Positions 1 to 13,689 of a stretch of DNA of 64,000 bases are shown here, in pieces. Below the pieces are notes generated by a model, which had not been told where the DNA came from, ran no database searches, and worked only from the letters and a program-made list of their open reading frames with translations. How positions within the stretch are numbered: position 1 is the first letter of the stretch; each line of letters begins with the position of its first letter. The position numbers were made by a program, and so were the translations under genes. The stretch is from Acanthacorydalis orientalis (Eukaryota; Arthropoda; Insecta; Megaloptera; Corydalidae), in the NCBI GenBank assembly GCA_034766995.1, contig CM068318.1, positions 5,689,001-5,753,000 of the forward strand, given 5' to 3'.

Positions 1-1900
1 TTTGTGGAGTGTCAACTTTTTTGTATTGTGCGTAGATTGAAAATTTATTTCTAAAATTCGATTTAGTATTTTGGAAAAAGAAATTCTAATTATAATGGAT
101 TACTTTAGTAAAAAAAACTCCGGTTGGAATACTAGCTAATCTTTTTAAAGCATCTGTAGTTAAAATTATTCTATCAGACATTTGTAGTCCCATTTAATAT
201 ACGTAATAATAAGCATAGAGAATCAAAGAAAATATTTGAATAAATACTATATTTTCAAACGAAACATGAGAGCCTGGATATTTCTTTGTATCTGCCTTTA
301 GCAAGCCTTTGGCAAAAAATATGATAGAATAATAATGAATTTTGTTCTCAAAAGATCCCCTATCGCTGCTTTGGCTGTTTTCAGCAGACTTATTATAATT
401 ATTATTGTATTTGACGAATTTTCAAGAAAAAAATTTAATAAAACGATCAATCTTTATACTTTTTCTATATTAAATCTAATTATCTAGAGATCATTCATAA
501 TAAAACCTTCCAAGTATTTTATTTTAAATACAGTTATTCTGCCTAGAGGTAATTTTTCAAAATATAATTTCATAAAAACCTTTTGCGAACAAATTTTAAT
601 TTATTTACTGTTTGAATATTTTTTTTGTGATTGATTAAATTTAAATTGAATAATTTAATTCGTAGTTTGTTAATAAATTGGATACAAATTCATATAAAAT
701 CGTACAAAATATTTTTTTATCAAACCTGAGTTAAATTTTTTGTATACTTAAAATATTCGTTTAAAAAACTGTTTACTTTTTATCAAAACTATTATGTATT
801 TAATTTCGTAAATTGAAAAAACAAGAGCGACGACGACGATAAAACGATTTAAATTAAATCGCTCATAAATTTAACATAAAACCCGATATGAAAAAGAAAA
901 CAATCTGATCGATATCAGAGATTCAGTAATTTTGTTTCGTATTCGACTGATCATTGAACTGGTTTTTTTCCGAGCGATACGTTTCGGTTATCAAATCAGA
1001 AACTGGAATGAAAAGTAATTCAACTTCAATATTTAATAATATATTCATTAATTTCGTATAGTCGAATCTAACATTAGTGATGCAATCAATCTTAAAAGCT
1101 TCGACTCCACATGCAAAGCACTAATTATATTTGATGTAAAAATGGCACTTATTGGACTGAAACGTGAAATTGTAAAGATTCCATTGTATTCACATGGAAA
1201 TTGTAAATATTTTCTAAAGTTTTTTTCGTGATTCATTAGAAACGCGAACAATGATATGTAATAAATTGCTTATATATATATATATGTTTTATAAATTTCA
1301 GACGATAATATTCGAATAATTTATTTATTTTGATGTAGTTTTATTTTTAAATTTTATATAATATAAACATCAAAATAGTCAATCTCGAAAATATTTTAAT
1401 AAACTTAAATTGCATTTTTATTAATAAAATATTTATTTTAATATAGTTTGAATTTTTAATAAAAAAAATCTCGTATAAGACTATATTTATTCACAAATAA
1501 TTATATAAAAATGGACTTCTCTTTGATTCAAACCATTCCGAGCTTAATACCCAAAAACAATTTTAATATACAAACTAAATTTTAGACTTTCCTCTTCAAA
1601 AAAACACTAAATGATTTCTTAATACTAAAATTTTAATTATTATTATATAACTACTAAATTTAAATTAGTAATAAATCATTTCCATGACTAAGAAAAATGA
1701 GTTAAAATTCTCAAGGATTAGCAACAATCAGCTGTTACTTCTACTCAATCTATAGACAAGGATAAAAGGATAAATATTAATCAATTAGAAAAACCATACA
1801 AACATATTTTTTCATGGATTCGTTTTATAGTGTTACACCTCATTCAAATATACTTGCATTCATACATGTATATATATATATATATTACAATTAAAATGCA
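1..1900. other. A+T-rich non-coding stretch
   Basis: No gene is recognisable. The stretch is A+T-rich with short A and T runs, a short TA tract near 1272-1286 and another near 1868-1885. A small inverted repeat with 8-bp arms lies at 845-861. The 67-codon minus-strand frame at 1048-1251 has no recognisable domain and is probably chance. Confidence 0.6.
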
Positions 1901-2069
1901 TTACAACTTCATCATTTAAAATCAGTCATGTTTTTTCGATAAGGAATTTGTCAGTTACCTGACAGATGGAGTAAAGTTATATAAAATATTTGATGATATT
2001 TTGAGGATTGAAATGTATTCCATTTTTCTATAAACATTCATTTTCTATAAAAAAAGCACTGAATTAATT

Positions 2070-2071
<2 letters not shown>
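1901..2071 (+). mobile_element. mariner-type transposase C-terminal relic, copy 1
   Basis: Reading codons from 1952 gives QLPDRWSKVI, a stop, NI, two stops, then YFED and a terminal stop at 2009-2011. This matches the usual C-terminal pattern of mariner transposases, where a conserved LP-x-RW segment is followed about ten residues later by an aromatic pair and the stop. Three in-frame stops show it is dead. It aligns with the second copy at 24238-24432 from about 1901 through the 3' untranslated part to the sequence GAATTAATTT at 2061-2070. Beyond that point the terminal inverted repeat seen in copy 2 is replaced by a (TA)n tract. Only the last few dozen codons and the 3' end remain; no transposase core is visible upstream. 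The family call rests on the tail motif and on the inverted repeat of copy 2, so it is good but not certain. Confidence 0.75.

Positions 2072-2124
<53 letters not shown>
2072..2124. repeat. (TA)n then (GT)n microsatellite
   Basis: About 19 TA units (2072-2110) run directly into 7 GT units (2111-2124). The tract begins exactly where the mariner relic loses its terminal inverted repeat. Confidence 0.95.
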
Positions 2125-2941
2125 ATGAAAACACAATACTGACCATATTTTCTAGTTAACAACGAAACATATCTCTGGATAACCGATCTATATTATATTT
2201 CATAGAAATCCCTACCCAAATTACAACGAATGTATTTGTTCTGTTTTTCCATAATATGACACCGCTTTCGTAGAAAAAAAACAGTACAATACATAACACG
2301 TTTTTTAATCAATAAATAAATGTCGAATCGTTGCAGAACAATAATATAATCATAACTGTATCTACAAAATTTGTATCTGTAAATTCAATCAGTGCACTAA
2401 CAATACGATGCACCCTTGTTTGTCTATATAGGCACAATATGTATGACCATAGTATGCACATTTTAGTGTATATATACTTATATATATATATATATATAAT
2501 ACATAGTTGTATATTGGCTAGAGGGTACTATGGAAATTTTGTCAATTAATTTTGAAGCGGCCGACAACAGATAGCAAATAATTGCTTTCGCTGCCCACGT
2601 CAAATTAATTCTTGTCATATAGGATATAGATTACATTATCTCGTACTTGTGACAAATTATTTTCATTGCTGATAATTTATACAGCGATACTATTGAACTG
2701 TTTTTTTTTTTAAAAAAAAAATCTATTAAATATTAATGATATTTGATGATTTTGACTTTATGAAAAGTAATGTAAACCAATTACATAAAATAAATATTTG
2801 CTTAAAGATCAACGAAAAACAACAAATGTTATAAAGAGTATAACATTAAAGGCTTTCTAATTGTGCAATCAATGAAATTTATAAGCGAAGAGAATATCAA
2901 ATCGGTGAACAAAAACTATTTTGTTCATAGTTTGTGTAATG

Positions 2942-2978
<37 letters not shown>

Positions 2979-3172
2979 ATTTTGAGTAAAATTAATAGTA
3001 AATAAAATTAATATACAATAAATTTGTAATAAACTTCGACACGAATTGTCCCCATCACGCGATAAATAAATATCGGGAGTCAATAAATGTACGCCATACG
3101 CACAAATGATGTTAAATAAAATTTTGATTTTTATCCAGTATAAACTGTCACGACTTTATTAATATAAATGTG

Positions 3173-3220
<48 letters not shown>

Positions 3221-4247
3221 ATGATTAGTCATAATTTATTATACTTTTTGTAACGAAATATTTGTAGTAATATAAAGTACTTATCGAGTGATAATTTAAT
3301 TTATTTCCATTTCAAATTCTGTTATAATTTTGTATCTGGGTGGGGTTTTTTTTAATATGAAAAATAGCGTTGTTCTGATTTTTTTGTTAAAACAAGTAAT
3401 TTGTAGTAAATGAATGTAAATCTATACGAATTTATAAATTTGGTCCTACAGTAGGGATATCATTGAAATAGTTATTTATTTTTAAAAAAAATACTTTACT
3501 TAACTATCAAGCATATTCATTTTTTATTAAATTAATAATAAGTTGGGCCAGTAGCGTCCTTCTCCCTTCCAGAATACAGTTAATAACCTTGAGGCATTCA
3601 GTTTGTTGCATTACTTAATCCTAATTATACTTGGTTATTTTGCTTACTTTTAGATTTGAGAAAGAATTATTATCTCATCCCATAAACCACAAAAAACCTG
3701 AACAAAAATGTTCATTAAATGATTACAAATCGTTTTTTATTGTTAAATATAAGCAATTAGATAGAAATTCCATCATTATCCGAGTGATACATAATAATAA
3801 ATGCAATGTAAAGCATTTTATGCATCTTAACGATCTAAGAATAATAATGGCAAGGAGTAAGAGAATTATTAATTTATAGAAATGAATTTAGTCACAGTAC
3901 TAGAGTTATATTGCAGCATGAATTCTGGTCATTAAACATGGATAAATAATTTATTTTAAATATAATCAACTATTTTAATATCGCACATACTTGAACAGAA
4001 ATTGTAATATTAATCTTTTTGATAAGTGAACGGTTAGTACAACAAATGTAATATACATACATCTATATGACATTTATGTAGTAAAAGTATGTAAAATAAG
4101 ATAAAATATGTTGTGTACTAGAGGCATATAACTGCAAATTTTCAGATAACACGAAACTTTGAGAAGTGTCAGATAATATTGAAATGTTAAATGACAAAGT
4201 TTTTGACTTTATGATTGTATTTATAATTTACTTACTCATTATGATAT

Positions 4248-4278
<31 letters not shown>

Positions 4279-5165
4279 TAATTTATATAAAAAAATAATA
4301 AATGTATTAATTTTAATACAAAATAGATTATTTGTTTTAATATTTACGTTTATCTTTTATAAACGAATTACAATTATATAAATATTTAATGTTGTTAAAT
4401 TATTTTTTTAAAATAAAAACATGTTTCGATGATTATAAAAGTTGAAATGTTTATTAATCGTTGGAGATACTTACTTAATGATGAAAACTTTTATGTAGAA
4501 ACTCGAACATTTTCGCTTGAAATATATAATGCAAACCACCTTAAAACGACTTCAAAGTCATTTCCCAAAATTTGTGAATTTCAATTAGTATATTTTCAGT
4601 CATATATTTTTAATTTCTACCTGGACGAAAGGTAAATTCGTAACAGAATCATCATTTAGGCGAACCTTCCTAATGGTTTTAAATTTTTAATGAACGTAAA
4701 GGACGTCGCGGACCTTTAATAAGTTTTGATGTTAATAGCGTTTGGGAATGATCTTAGTGAAAAAAAATAATTATGTGTTGAAACACCTGATTCAATGTTA
4801 TTGTCTCACTCAACAGTTATATATTTGATATTTAAATTTTAATAAATTTATCACTGTCATATTTTTGAATCTATTCTTTTTCGATTGTGCATATTTTTAT
4901 ATCTTATAAAATATAATTACATTATAGAAGTAAATTTCACCGGTGTTAATAAAAATAGAGTTAAAATATGTTATAAAATTCATGGATATATTTTTATTTA
5001 TTGGTGGAGCGTTTTTTTTTTGATATATCGTCTTAATGTTCCAAAATTTTTGAATCTAAAAAGTATAGTTTATTGTGTGTTATTATATATAGTGATAAGT
5101 TCAAGAATTTTGTTTTTTTTTTTTGAAACTATAATCTTGTTTCAATACTATTTATGTTTGTTTTT

Positions 5166-5197
<32 letters not shown>

Positions 5198-5248
5198 TTG
5201 TGTGTGTATTTATTGATCGAAAAAGAAAACGTTGTTTTTACAAAGTTG

Positions 5249-5298
<50 letters not shown>

Positions 5299-5500
5299 AA
5301 TTTAAATGCGTTGCCGAAACTGTAAACTAATAAATGTACAGAAAATTTAAGAGGCGAAAAGCAATTTCATTTCGTTTCAAGCCATCATCTCGCATGTTAT
5401 TAATTGAAGTCTTGTGCGATTCCTGAAAGTGATCTTCGAGGGAGGTGAAAAAAAGTCCCTGAATATCCAGAGTCAATTTTCGTACGTTTCATAATAACAT
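2125..5500. other. A+T-rich stretch with many TA tracts
   Basis: No gene is recognisable. TA tracts lie at about 2945-2976, 3174-3210, 3212-3221, 4245-4273, 5175-5196 and 5252-5295. A perfect T11A10 palindrome lies at 2701-2721. The open frames at 2331-2549, 4166-4381 and 4885-5325 are rich in Tyr, Ile and Val because they read through TA/TG repeats; they show no domain and are not called as genes. The 82-codon frame at 3631-3879 is basic and unrecognised, with no splice or start context that supports it. Confidence 0.6.
5252..5295. repeat. (TA)22 microsatellite
   Basis: This is an uninterrupted alternating AT tract of about 44 bp. It creates a spurious run of Tyr-Ile codons. Confidence 0.95.
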
Positions 5501-5700
5501 CCCAATAGGATTGAGAACGTCGAAATATCATTAACGCCGGCGTTTGATGTATTCTATTCAAAATCATTTCATGATTTTTTAATCACGTCGACGTCGTCGC
5601 CGCGTCCTCGTTCCGTTCGACAGACGGGCCTCAGAGAATTTTTAGTAGGGCGTCTTCGACAAAGTTCATGAATTAATTCGCGAACATTCCATAACTACCG
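5500..5700. other. CpG-rich block
   Basis: CpG dinucleotides are dense here (for example CGTCGACGTCGTCGCCGCGT near 5586), while the flanks are A+T-rich. A perfect 12-bp palindrome AACGCCGGCGTT lies at 5533-5544. No frame gives a recognisable protein. It may be regulatory DNA or simply a GC-richer island. Confidence 0.5.
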
Positions 5701-5873
5701 ACTCTTATTCTACAGTATCTCTTCGGCCATGCAACTTCTTAATCTATCGCTTGTACTGTTGAAAATTTTACAAGCGAGCATGTATTTTATACTCTGTCTT
5801 TGTACATGACAAAGTTAACGATAATGTCTTGTTTGAAACAGGAAATACGAAATAAGGAAATCGTTTTAACTCT

Positions 5874-5876
<3 letters not shown>

Positions 5877-5922
<46 letters not shown>
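5877..5922. repeat. (TA)23 microsatellite
   Basis: This is an uninterrupted alternating AT tract of about 46 bp. Confidence 0.95.
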
Positions 5923-5926
<4 letters not shown>

Positions 5927-6576
5927 TTTGGAACTAGATCGTGCATTCTAATTTACAATGATAAATTCGTTTTAACATGAAGAACATTAATTAAACGTTA
6001 CACGTTTTATCGATCTCGTTTTACATTTTATTTATTCAACAAATTTCATTTATAACTAGGAATAAGAAAACATACACATTTTACTGTATGAATGTACTTG
6101 TTACAATATATAAAATCCGTTAGTCTTGAGGTTATCTTGAGTAAATAAAAATAATCAATCAAAATTATAAATTGAATGAAAAATAATTTGTAGATTTTTT
6201 TAAATCATATCCTTTCATCAATAATATATATATATATATATACTATTTTATTAACGAAATAAGAAATAATTTTTGATAAAATTATTTAAAACAATGAATA
6301 GTTCAATAAATAAATTCAAACTCTATTTAACAGTCTTCAAGTAATTCACTTAACAGTTTACTTTATTTCATCATTAAAGATGACAAATGTGTATTTCAAG
6401 GAAGACCTATTATTTCATTTAAGGATTACCCCACCTTTAGCTTTCAAGTGAACGTACGAGTGAACGTTCGCGATTTAATAATTCACAACTAGGAAGCGCA
6501 CTCGGTTATCAACGCTGCAGCCAATCAATTATCTTTTAGCATTTTAATGACTCGTACGTTTATAAATCACATGGAC

Positions 6577-6578
<2 letters not shown>

Positions 6579-6622
<44 letters not shown>

Positions 6623-6640
6623 CCTTTACATAGAACAAAG

Positions 6641-6673
<33 letters not shown>
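6579..6673. repeat. paired (TA)n microsatellites
   Basis: Two pure TA tracts of about 41 and 30 bp are separated by roughly 24 bp of unique sequence. Confidence 0.93.
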
Positions 6674-6676
<3 letters not shown>

Positions 6677-8062
6677 CATACACATTATATGTGAAAGAAG
6701 ACATTTTCTTTAATTAAATATTCATTTTAGAACTTCAGTAATTATTTTTTACACGTACAACACTGAATACATTTTAATACACACACACACATACAATCTA
6801 TCACCGAGTCATTATTTTAAGCACATATCAGATCAATAATAAATTTCACCCCTCGAGATTGTTTACTTGTCCGAGATACCCTTTCCACATGTACTGTTTC
6901 ACCTGAAACTACACTCATAAAAAATGTAACAACATCGTCGTACTACTAGTCCTCTATCCTCGCACGGACTTATTTAAGAAATTGGGGCAAGTGCACCTGT
7001 AGACACGCATTATCAGCGATAAATAACTTAATTACTGTCGCATGTTTTTTTTTTAGTGGTGCGAAATTTGAATAAATTTGATAAAATAAATCTCTGTGTG
7101 CAGTTGTGCTATTCGTGAGTCGCGTTGCGTGAGTCTATTTAAAAATAGGTTATGTTTTTATTATATATGTTACCGATTTTGGATTGGGTTCGAATGTTCA
7201 GTTGTCTGAGACGTTTTTCGTGTAAATTGTTTAGTGCATGTTTATTTTAATGTTTATATATACTTATATTAATTTATATATATATATATATATATTTAAA
7301 TTCGGTTATAGTGAACATATTTATAAAAAAAAATACATTTATAACAAGAAAATTTGATTTTCAATTTGAATTCTTGATTTTCATTTTTTTTACAGTATAT
7401 TTTATTATTTACAAAATTTATAAAAATATTTATCTGAATTGTGGAAATAAATTTTCATTTTCCATAATTGTAATTAAATTTCTGACAAAAATGACCAATA
7501 ATTGGTTATTGATAATTACAATAATAATTTATATCTTTTCTACGCCAATATCATCATTCTTAGAAAATGAATATAAATTTTATCAAAATAGACAACAATT
7601 ATCTAACATTTTGATAAAAAAAAATGCATGTTTGTCGAGTAGAAATTAATTTATACAACTCGAATTACGGTATTGTGCCAAGAACTGGAACTGTGAATTA
7701 TTTATTTGAATATGAATAGAAATTAATTTATTTAAAAAAAGTACTAACTCTAAAAATATTTTTTCTAAATTACTATATAGCATAGTCTTGAATTAAATAA
7801 TAATATATGTATCGTATATATATATATGATTAAAATAAAGCATGTTACCACAATAAATAAATCTGAAATGTTAAAAATGATACATGAATATAATTTGCTG
7901 CGTTTCATGTATCTAAATAAGAGCATTAATTCTAAATTCACCGAGTTATTAGATTAATAATGAAGCTTTATTTGCATTTACTGCAGACGTTACCCTATTT
8001 TGTCAATTAAGCCACGTAGTTCGGATAAGCTCACTAAAAGTTGAAGCTTATAATTGCGTATG

Positions 8063-8065
<3 letters not shown>

Positions 8066-8126
<61 letters not shown>
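8066..8126. repeat. (TA)n then (GT)n microsatellite
   Basis: A TA tract of about 45 bp is followed directly by 8 GT units. This is the same polarity as the compound tracts at 2072, 19962, 54956 and 59285. Confidence 0.95.
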
Positions 8127-8127
<1 letters not shown>

Positions 8128-8693
8128 TGTTTTTGCATGCATATAAAAGCGTGTACGTCCGTAATATTTACTTTTAAGTCAGTAATGTGAAGATTGATAG
8201 CTAATATGGGAATAAGTGATTCCCAGTACAAAATCACAATGTACTTTGTGCGAAAGCGCTCGTTCAATAGTAGACGAACAACAAATGAGTTTCGTTCAGA
8301 ATGGTCTATGTATACAAGAGGCCATCAATACTATTAGGACATCCATTGTATAGGCTATTTTAATGTCAAGTCACGTAGCCGGTGAACTGTGCGAGAGAAA
8401 CTCACGGGCCGATGTTTTCCAGTTTCTGAAGCAACTCCGTCCATCAAGTTTACCGTTGTAAATATGCATACAAGCGTTCACTTAGCTGTAAAATGAGCTA
8501 GGAATATTTTATGAGGCTCGAGATTGCTACTTTGATTTTTTTTCTTTTTAATATTTTCTCCATAAAAATAATGGTTACATGCGAGATTAAATGAAATCTG
8601 ATTTCGCTAACGTAAACATGTTATGTATGAAATATGTGAATAGGTTGTTGCTGTTATTTATATTAGTAATCGTTATAGCTACTCACATATAAT

Positions 8694-8733
<40 letters not shown>

Positions 8734-8904
8734 GTGCATGTATGTATGCGTTTGTATATGGAGAAAGAGATAGTAGATAGAATAAATAACAACAAATCTA
8801 ACTGAAATAAGGTCTGGATTTGAAGAAATGAAATGTGATTAGTTCTTTCTTGCCATATATCTATCGATCTATATATATATATATATATATATATGAGAAA
8901 AATT

Positions 8905-9042
8905 ATTTTTTTTATTTAGTATTTTAGTACAATTCAATACTAAAATATAATTAAACTAAAATATTTAATAAAAAATAACATGTTTTTTTTTTAATTTTTG
9001 ATATTTTTTTAATACTTTCATGTGAAAGCTTAAATTGAATCA
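8905..9042 (+). mobile_element. MITE-like repeat, left-truncated copy
   Basis: It aligns with the complete copy at 34744-34924, with roughly 80% identity by eye over the central part from the shared TTTTATTTAGTATTTTAG onward. The right end, TTCATGTG then TTGAATCA, is the same terminal repeat as in the other copy. The left terminal repeat is absent: the sequence upstream of about 8895 is a TA tract. No coding capacity is visible, as expected for a non-autonomous element. Confidence 0.65.
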
Positions 9043-9129
9043 ACCTGTATATATGCGGATACATACAGATTTCGAAACAATTAATCATGTTTTAGTTAAT
9101 TTGCATATGTAAGAATATAATGCGAAATT

Positions 9130-9560
9130 GCGATTCTGTGCAACACCGTCCAATGCATAATAAACGTCTGCAGTCTGCGCGTTGCATTTAAAATCTATTA
9201 TCCTGCGGTTATCGTGGCAGCAGGATAATTAGCGCGGCGCAATACAGAGTCGAAGCGTTGAAGTGGAACGAACGTTTCGTGCGACGGCGTAGGCGACGGG
9301 AGACAGAAAAGACGGTCTCGCAAGTAACATGCTTCATATTCCTCCTACTGACACCATGCGAGGATCCCATTACTTCGTCCAGGAGTCAAACTTGACAGCG
9401 TTGAAAACAATCTTCGCTCTTTTGTTTGATAAATAGTGCGGAGCGCGAGTTTTGAGTTTCACGTAATGGCGGTATGTTTTATACGGAAGTTTATCTCCGC
9501 TTTTTATTGCCGACTTCTTCGCGGAGTTCGTAATGAAACGGGTTCATGTTTGCTATAGAA
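9130..9560. other. CpG-rich block with a 10-bp hairpin
   Basis: This GC-richer, CpG-rich block has a perfect inverted repeat: ATTATCCTGC at 9197-9206 and its complement at 9220-9229, with a 13-nt loop. No long open frame and no recognisable protein is present. It may be a conserved regulatory element. Confidence 0.5.
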
Positions 9561-12500
9561 ATTCGTTTGATAATTGATTATGGATTTCACATTATGTGCT
9601 GTTTGTTCGGGAAGTTTTTGGCACTAATGTATGTTTGTAAACTATTATCGAAGTTAACGAAGAACTAAGCTAATGTGTACTTCGAGTGAATCTAATTGTT
9701 TATACTTTGAGATTTTAAATGATTTATTAAGGAAATGTAGTACGCTTTTTTATACTTCTTTTATTTATAAAAGGAATCATATGAAATGGGCATTAGCTAT
9801 TTTTAATTATAGTTATTTTAGTCTGAGGAATTCATTAGTTCTGTTAACGCAGACACTAATAATGCTTATTAAGAAAAGAGTGAAGAAATATGGAAAGTGT
9901 AAAAAGTATTACACGTTACAAATATCTCTACATATTAAACTAAACCAATTATATATAAATTTATTCTTTGAATTTACAATTAATTAAAAATGATGACAAT
10001 ATGCAATATCTGAACTTAAAGATTTCCACGCTGAAATTAATATAGTTATAGAAAAAAACAATAATTGAAACAGAGATTTGTTTGTACCTTATAGCTCTGA
10101 AGATGATGTAATCTCCATCTAACAGCACATAATCAGAAATCAAAAATAGTTTATTGAACAGTTTTAACAAGAATTGTTTTGTGTTTCATGGGATGAAAAA
10201 TGGATTCATTTGTGAAAGTGAATTTGTGCATAGTATCAGAACTGTGTAGTGAAAGAGAATTTAAAGATTTTGAAAAGGAAATCCTGAAGATAAGGAATAA
10301 ATAAATAACAATACAATTATAATCAGACTGAAAGTATTAATACAAAGGTCGCATAAATAACTAAACTCTTATTAAAATGGCTGCTGAGAAAATGTAGAAA
10401 AAAATTTATATTTTTGTTTATATTTTCGGCACTTATTCGAAAAGGTTGTTCATTGATAGAATAATTAATGATTCTGTTTTTTTTATATTGATTTCAAAAT
10501 TCAGTCACTTTCTATATACAAATTCCAAATAGTGTACACTGTTTTCAATTATTTATATTTTTCATAACTTGAATGAGAATAAAGTGATGTGAACTTTATC
10601 TCATCTTATTCTTCCTACGAATATTTACTACATTTTCCAGACAATTTTTTTTTTCATTATTGTAGAGGATCTTTATTCTAGAGGATCATTACTGTAATAT
10701 ATTTTTATAAACCGTCTGTTTGTAAGTGTATCTCATTAAAATACGAAGTCGTCATTAAGTTTTCACAATATTTTTTAATTTCAAAAAAAAAACTTGGTTT
10801 CGATTAAGATAAGACCTAGTACGTGAAACATTAGAACGACGTAGGACGTTCTCTGCAACGAAAATGAATTAAACATAACAATCTGTACATAAACCATCCT
10901 TGTATCTACCTGAAAATACAGAATTATAATAAAAATACAGCGAGTCCACGACGAATACAAAAGCACAAGGTGAATATTTTTCTGGTTGTTTGCTTTTCAA
11001 ATGAAAATGCTTTTCTGATATACATAAAATACTTAAGAGCTTATATTATTTATACGTTCATCGTACTTTCTTCGTCTATCTTCTTCAATTACCACTTGTC
11101 ATTGCGATTCACTTTAATCCAATATTGTTTGTGCGAATAGAAAAGTCTGTATCCGAATACGTAAGCTCATTTTATACTTTAAATACGTTAAGTTTTACGA
11201 GCAGTAGTCTTATTGATTTTCCGTTATGTGTCGACCATCGTTTTCATTAAAAAAATTGTACCGAAAAAATGTCTAAGGTATATCACGCTAAACGGTACGA
11301 AAAATGTCGTACGATAAACTTCAATACGTTGTTAATAAAAGCTCTTCGAATTGGATCGGTTAATGTCAACATTAAAATATTACTTTTTGATATAATTTTA
11401 AATGTGAAAGTGTTACTTGTACGGACTTTTAAAATTGAGAAAACCATTTTTAAATAAGTAATGAAACAATTTAATCTCTCGTTCGATTTTCTATTCAATC
11501 AATAATTAATGAATGCAGTTTGTTGTTGTGTTCTGTTAGTTGTCGATCAATTGTCATTCTACTATTATAATTAATTTAAATGTACATTCGGCATTTGAAA
11601 AGTTAAACAAATAAAAAATATTCTAACTTAAAATTTAACGTTTTTTTAAAAATATTTCATACTTATATATATATACATATTTGTGTGTGTATACATATAA
11701 AAATGTGTAAATGGTTAGAACTATTAAGAGGAAGCTTATTTCCCAATATCCATCAGATTATCATTAATTATTTTATGGAATCAGTATTTGTGATCAATTT
11801 AGTAAAATTTTTAAATCATTGCTTCAAAAGGCTGAAAATTAAAATATAGATTGAGAATAGAATGTAAGCTATATATATATATATACTGATATAGTAGAGT
11901 ATAATAAGCGAATTGTAATTAAATTTAGTAGAATAGCTAAATTTTGTATCTACTAAATATCACGTTAAAATGTTGTTACACTAACCTGTAAAACCAGTGA
12001 ATGAAATATGACATGTATAGTAGATTAACAAAGAATATATGTCACAATAAAGATAATAATAATAATATATGTGTATGTAAAAATAAACTACAATACTCAA
12101 AACATAACATAGACTGATTTAAATGTCTTTCTTGAAAATCGGCAGCAGCGTTACTAGAAATTCAAACTACAGCGACCAACACCTGTTGAAAGTATGTCTT
12201 CGGGGATGCGTATCCGTGAAAAAATATTTATTTTATCGACAAAACGTACACAAATAGTTTCGATATCAAGTAATAATACATGTCTTATTTTTCAGTTTGA
12301 ATGTATTGAGAAAAATAAATAGAAAATATTATTAATTAATTTAATATAAAACTAATTCTATCATAGCAAATATTTTTTTTTCATAATTATGAATATATTT
12401 CAATATATATTTATTTATATATTTTACTTTTCATTTCATTCGAAGGATCTTGTTATTAATTTGTGTAATGTTTTATTAATTTTAAAACTTAAACAATTTA

Positions 12501-13166
12501 GTTCTTTATTTTCAATAAAAGTATTGTTCATATCAAAGATGTATAAAGGTGTATTTTTAACATAAATGTAACTTAAATCTATAGTACGTATTTATAAACA
12601 TGTATTTTTTTTACAAATAACAAACTAGATCATAGAATAGTGTCAAAGAAAATCGTATTATAATAATTCTACTATATATGACTAAATATCGTTTTTAATC
12701 CTTTTGTTATGGCTGAACTGGTAGTGAAACGATCAAGTTGAACGTGCCATAAGCATGGATTTACTGCGTGAACAGTGTCTGATTTTCTGAGTCTGCAATC
12801 ATACTCATCAGAGAGTTGCTTTGATAGTGCTTATTTTTAGAAAAAAAGTGTTTTATCTTAGAATGACATATTTTTAATTTATTAATTAAGTTTGAGTGAG
12901 TGGTTGTGAGTGTGAGTTATGTCTGAATCGGTTGTAATCGAAACAGGTGATCATTTTAAATGAATATTTGTTTCGATATTTACAGTATATTCATTAAATA
13001 TTGGAAATAACAAAAAAAAACAGTTATGGTTTTTTTTTAACGATTTGTGTTTGTGACAATAATTGAGAAAAATGTGTCCTATTTTTAAATCATTCGATTT
13101 TTATCAATATTGATTAGAAGTATTTAATTTAAAATTTATATACTCTATTCAATATTTCTTATATAC

Positions 13167-13226
<60 letters not shown>

Positions 13227-13689
13227 TTAATTATTTTAGACGAAAATGATGTCAGTTTTATATATTTCATTAAATATGACATAATAAGTATAAAATAATA
13301 AACGTTAATTGGGATTTGTGTATATAAAATACATTTAATATTTTAAAATTTACGATCAAAGTACGAAGGTACGGTGTAAACACACACACATATTAACATG
13401 ACATGATAGGAGCGAACGTACTCTTGATAAACAGTCATTAAGTGCATCGAAGTTTGTCGGATCTCTCGCAACGCAATTAAAAACTTGAAAACGGATAAAG
13501 CGCGATGGAAGACGTCGTCAAAGTCGGCACAGAAAGTATAAAGTCGTAATAATAATAAAAATAATAATCAAGAGGATGCTGTCAGAAAGAGTTAAAACAA
13601 ATAAGCCCGACATGACAAACAAAAATGTTCATGTTGTAAACTAATCCTCTTAGTCGTTTCGAAAAAGACATAAATGCATAAATATCATA
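9561..13689. other. A+T-rich stretch without a recognisable gene
   Basis: Short frames at 9673-9987, 9961-10170, 10781-10966 and overlapping opposite frames at 11269-11498 show no domain. A compound TA/TG tract lies near 11664-11700 and short TA tracts near 11871-11884. A pure TA tract lies at 13173-13221. A stretch at 12712-12723 resembles a tRNA A box but has no matching B box downstream. Confidence 0.6.
13173..13221. repeat. (TA)n microsatellite
   Basis: This is a pure TA tract of about 49 bp, with short imperfect TATACA units just upstream. Confidence 0.94.

Larger units (their letters stand above)
5701..9129. other. A+T-rich stretch with TA tracts and one GC-moderate block
   Basis: No gene is recognisable. 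TA tracts lie at 5877-5922, 6579-6619, 6644-6673, 7275-7295, 8066-8110 (followed by GT to 8126), 8699-8730 and 8871-8894. The 8270-8530 part is less A+T-rich and has a more complex, unique-looking sequence, so it may be a conserved non-coding element. The 112-codon frame at 7311-7649 is Ile/Phe/Lys-rich and matches nothing I know. Confidence 0.55.

Noticed and set aside
845..861. Inverted repeat CGATTTAA/TTAAATCG
   Set aside because: Short and mostly A/T; expected by chance in this composition.
4885..5325. 146-codon plus-strand open frame
   Set aside because: Large parts are Tyr/Ile/Val runs from TA and TG repeats, the rest is A+T-driven composition, and no domain is present.
12712..12790. 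tRNA-like A box TGGCTGAACTGG
   Set aside because: No acceptable B box (GGTTCGANTCC-like) or cloverleaf stems follow within tRNA distance.
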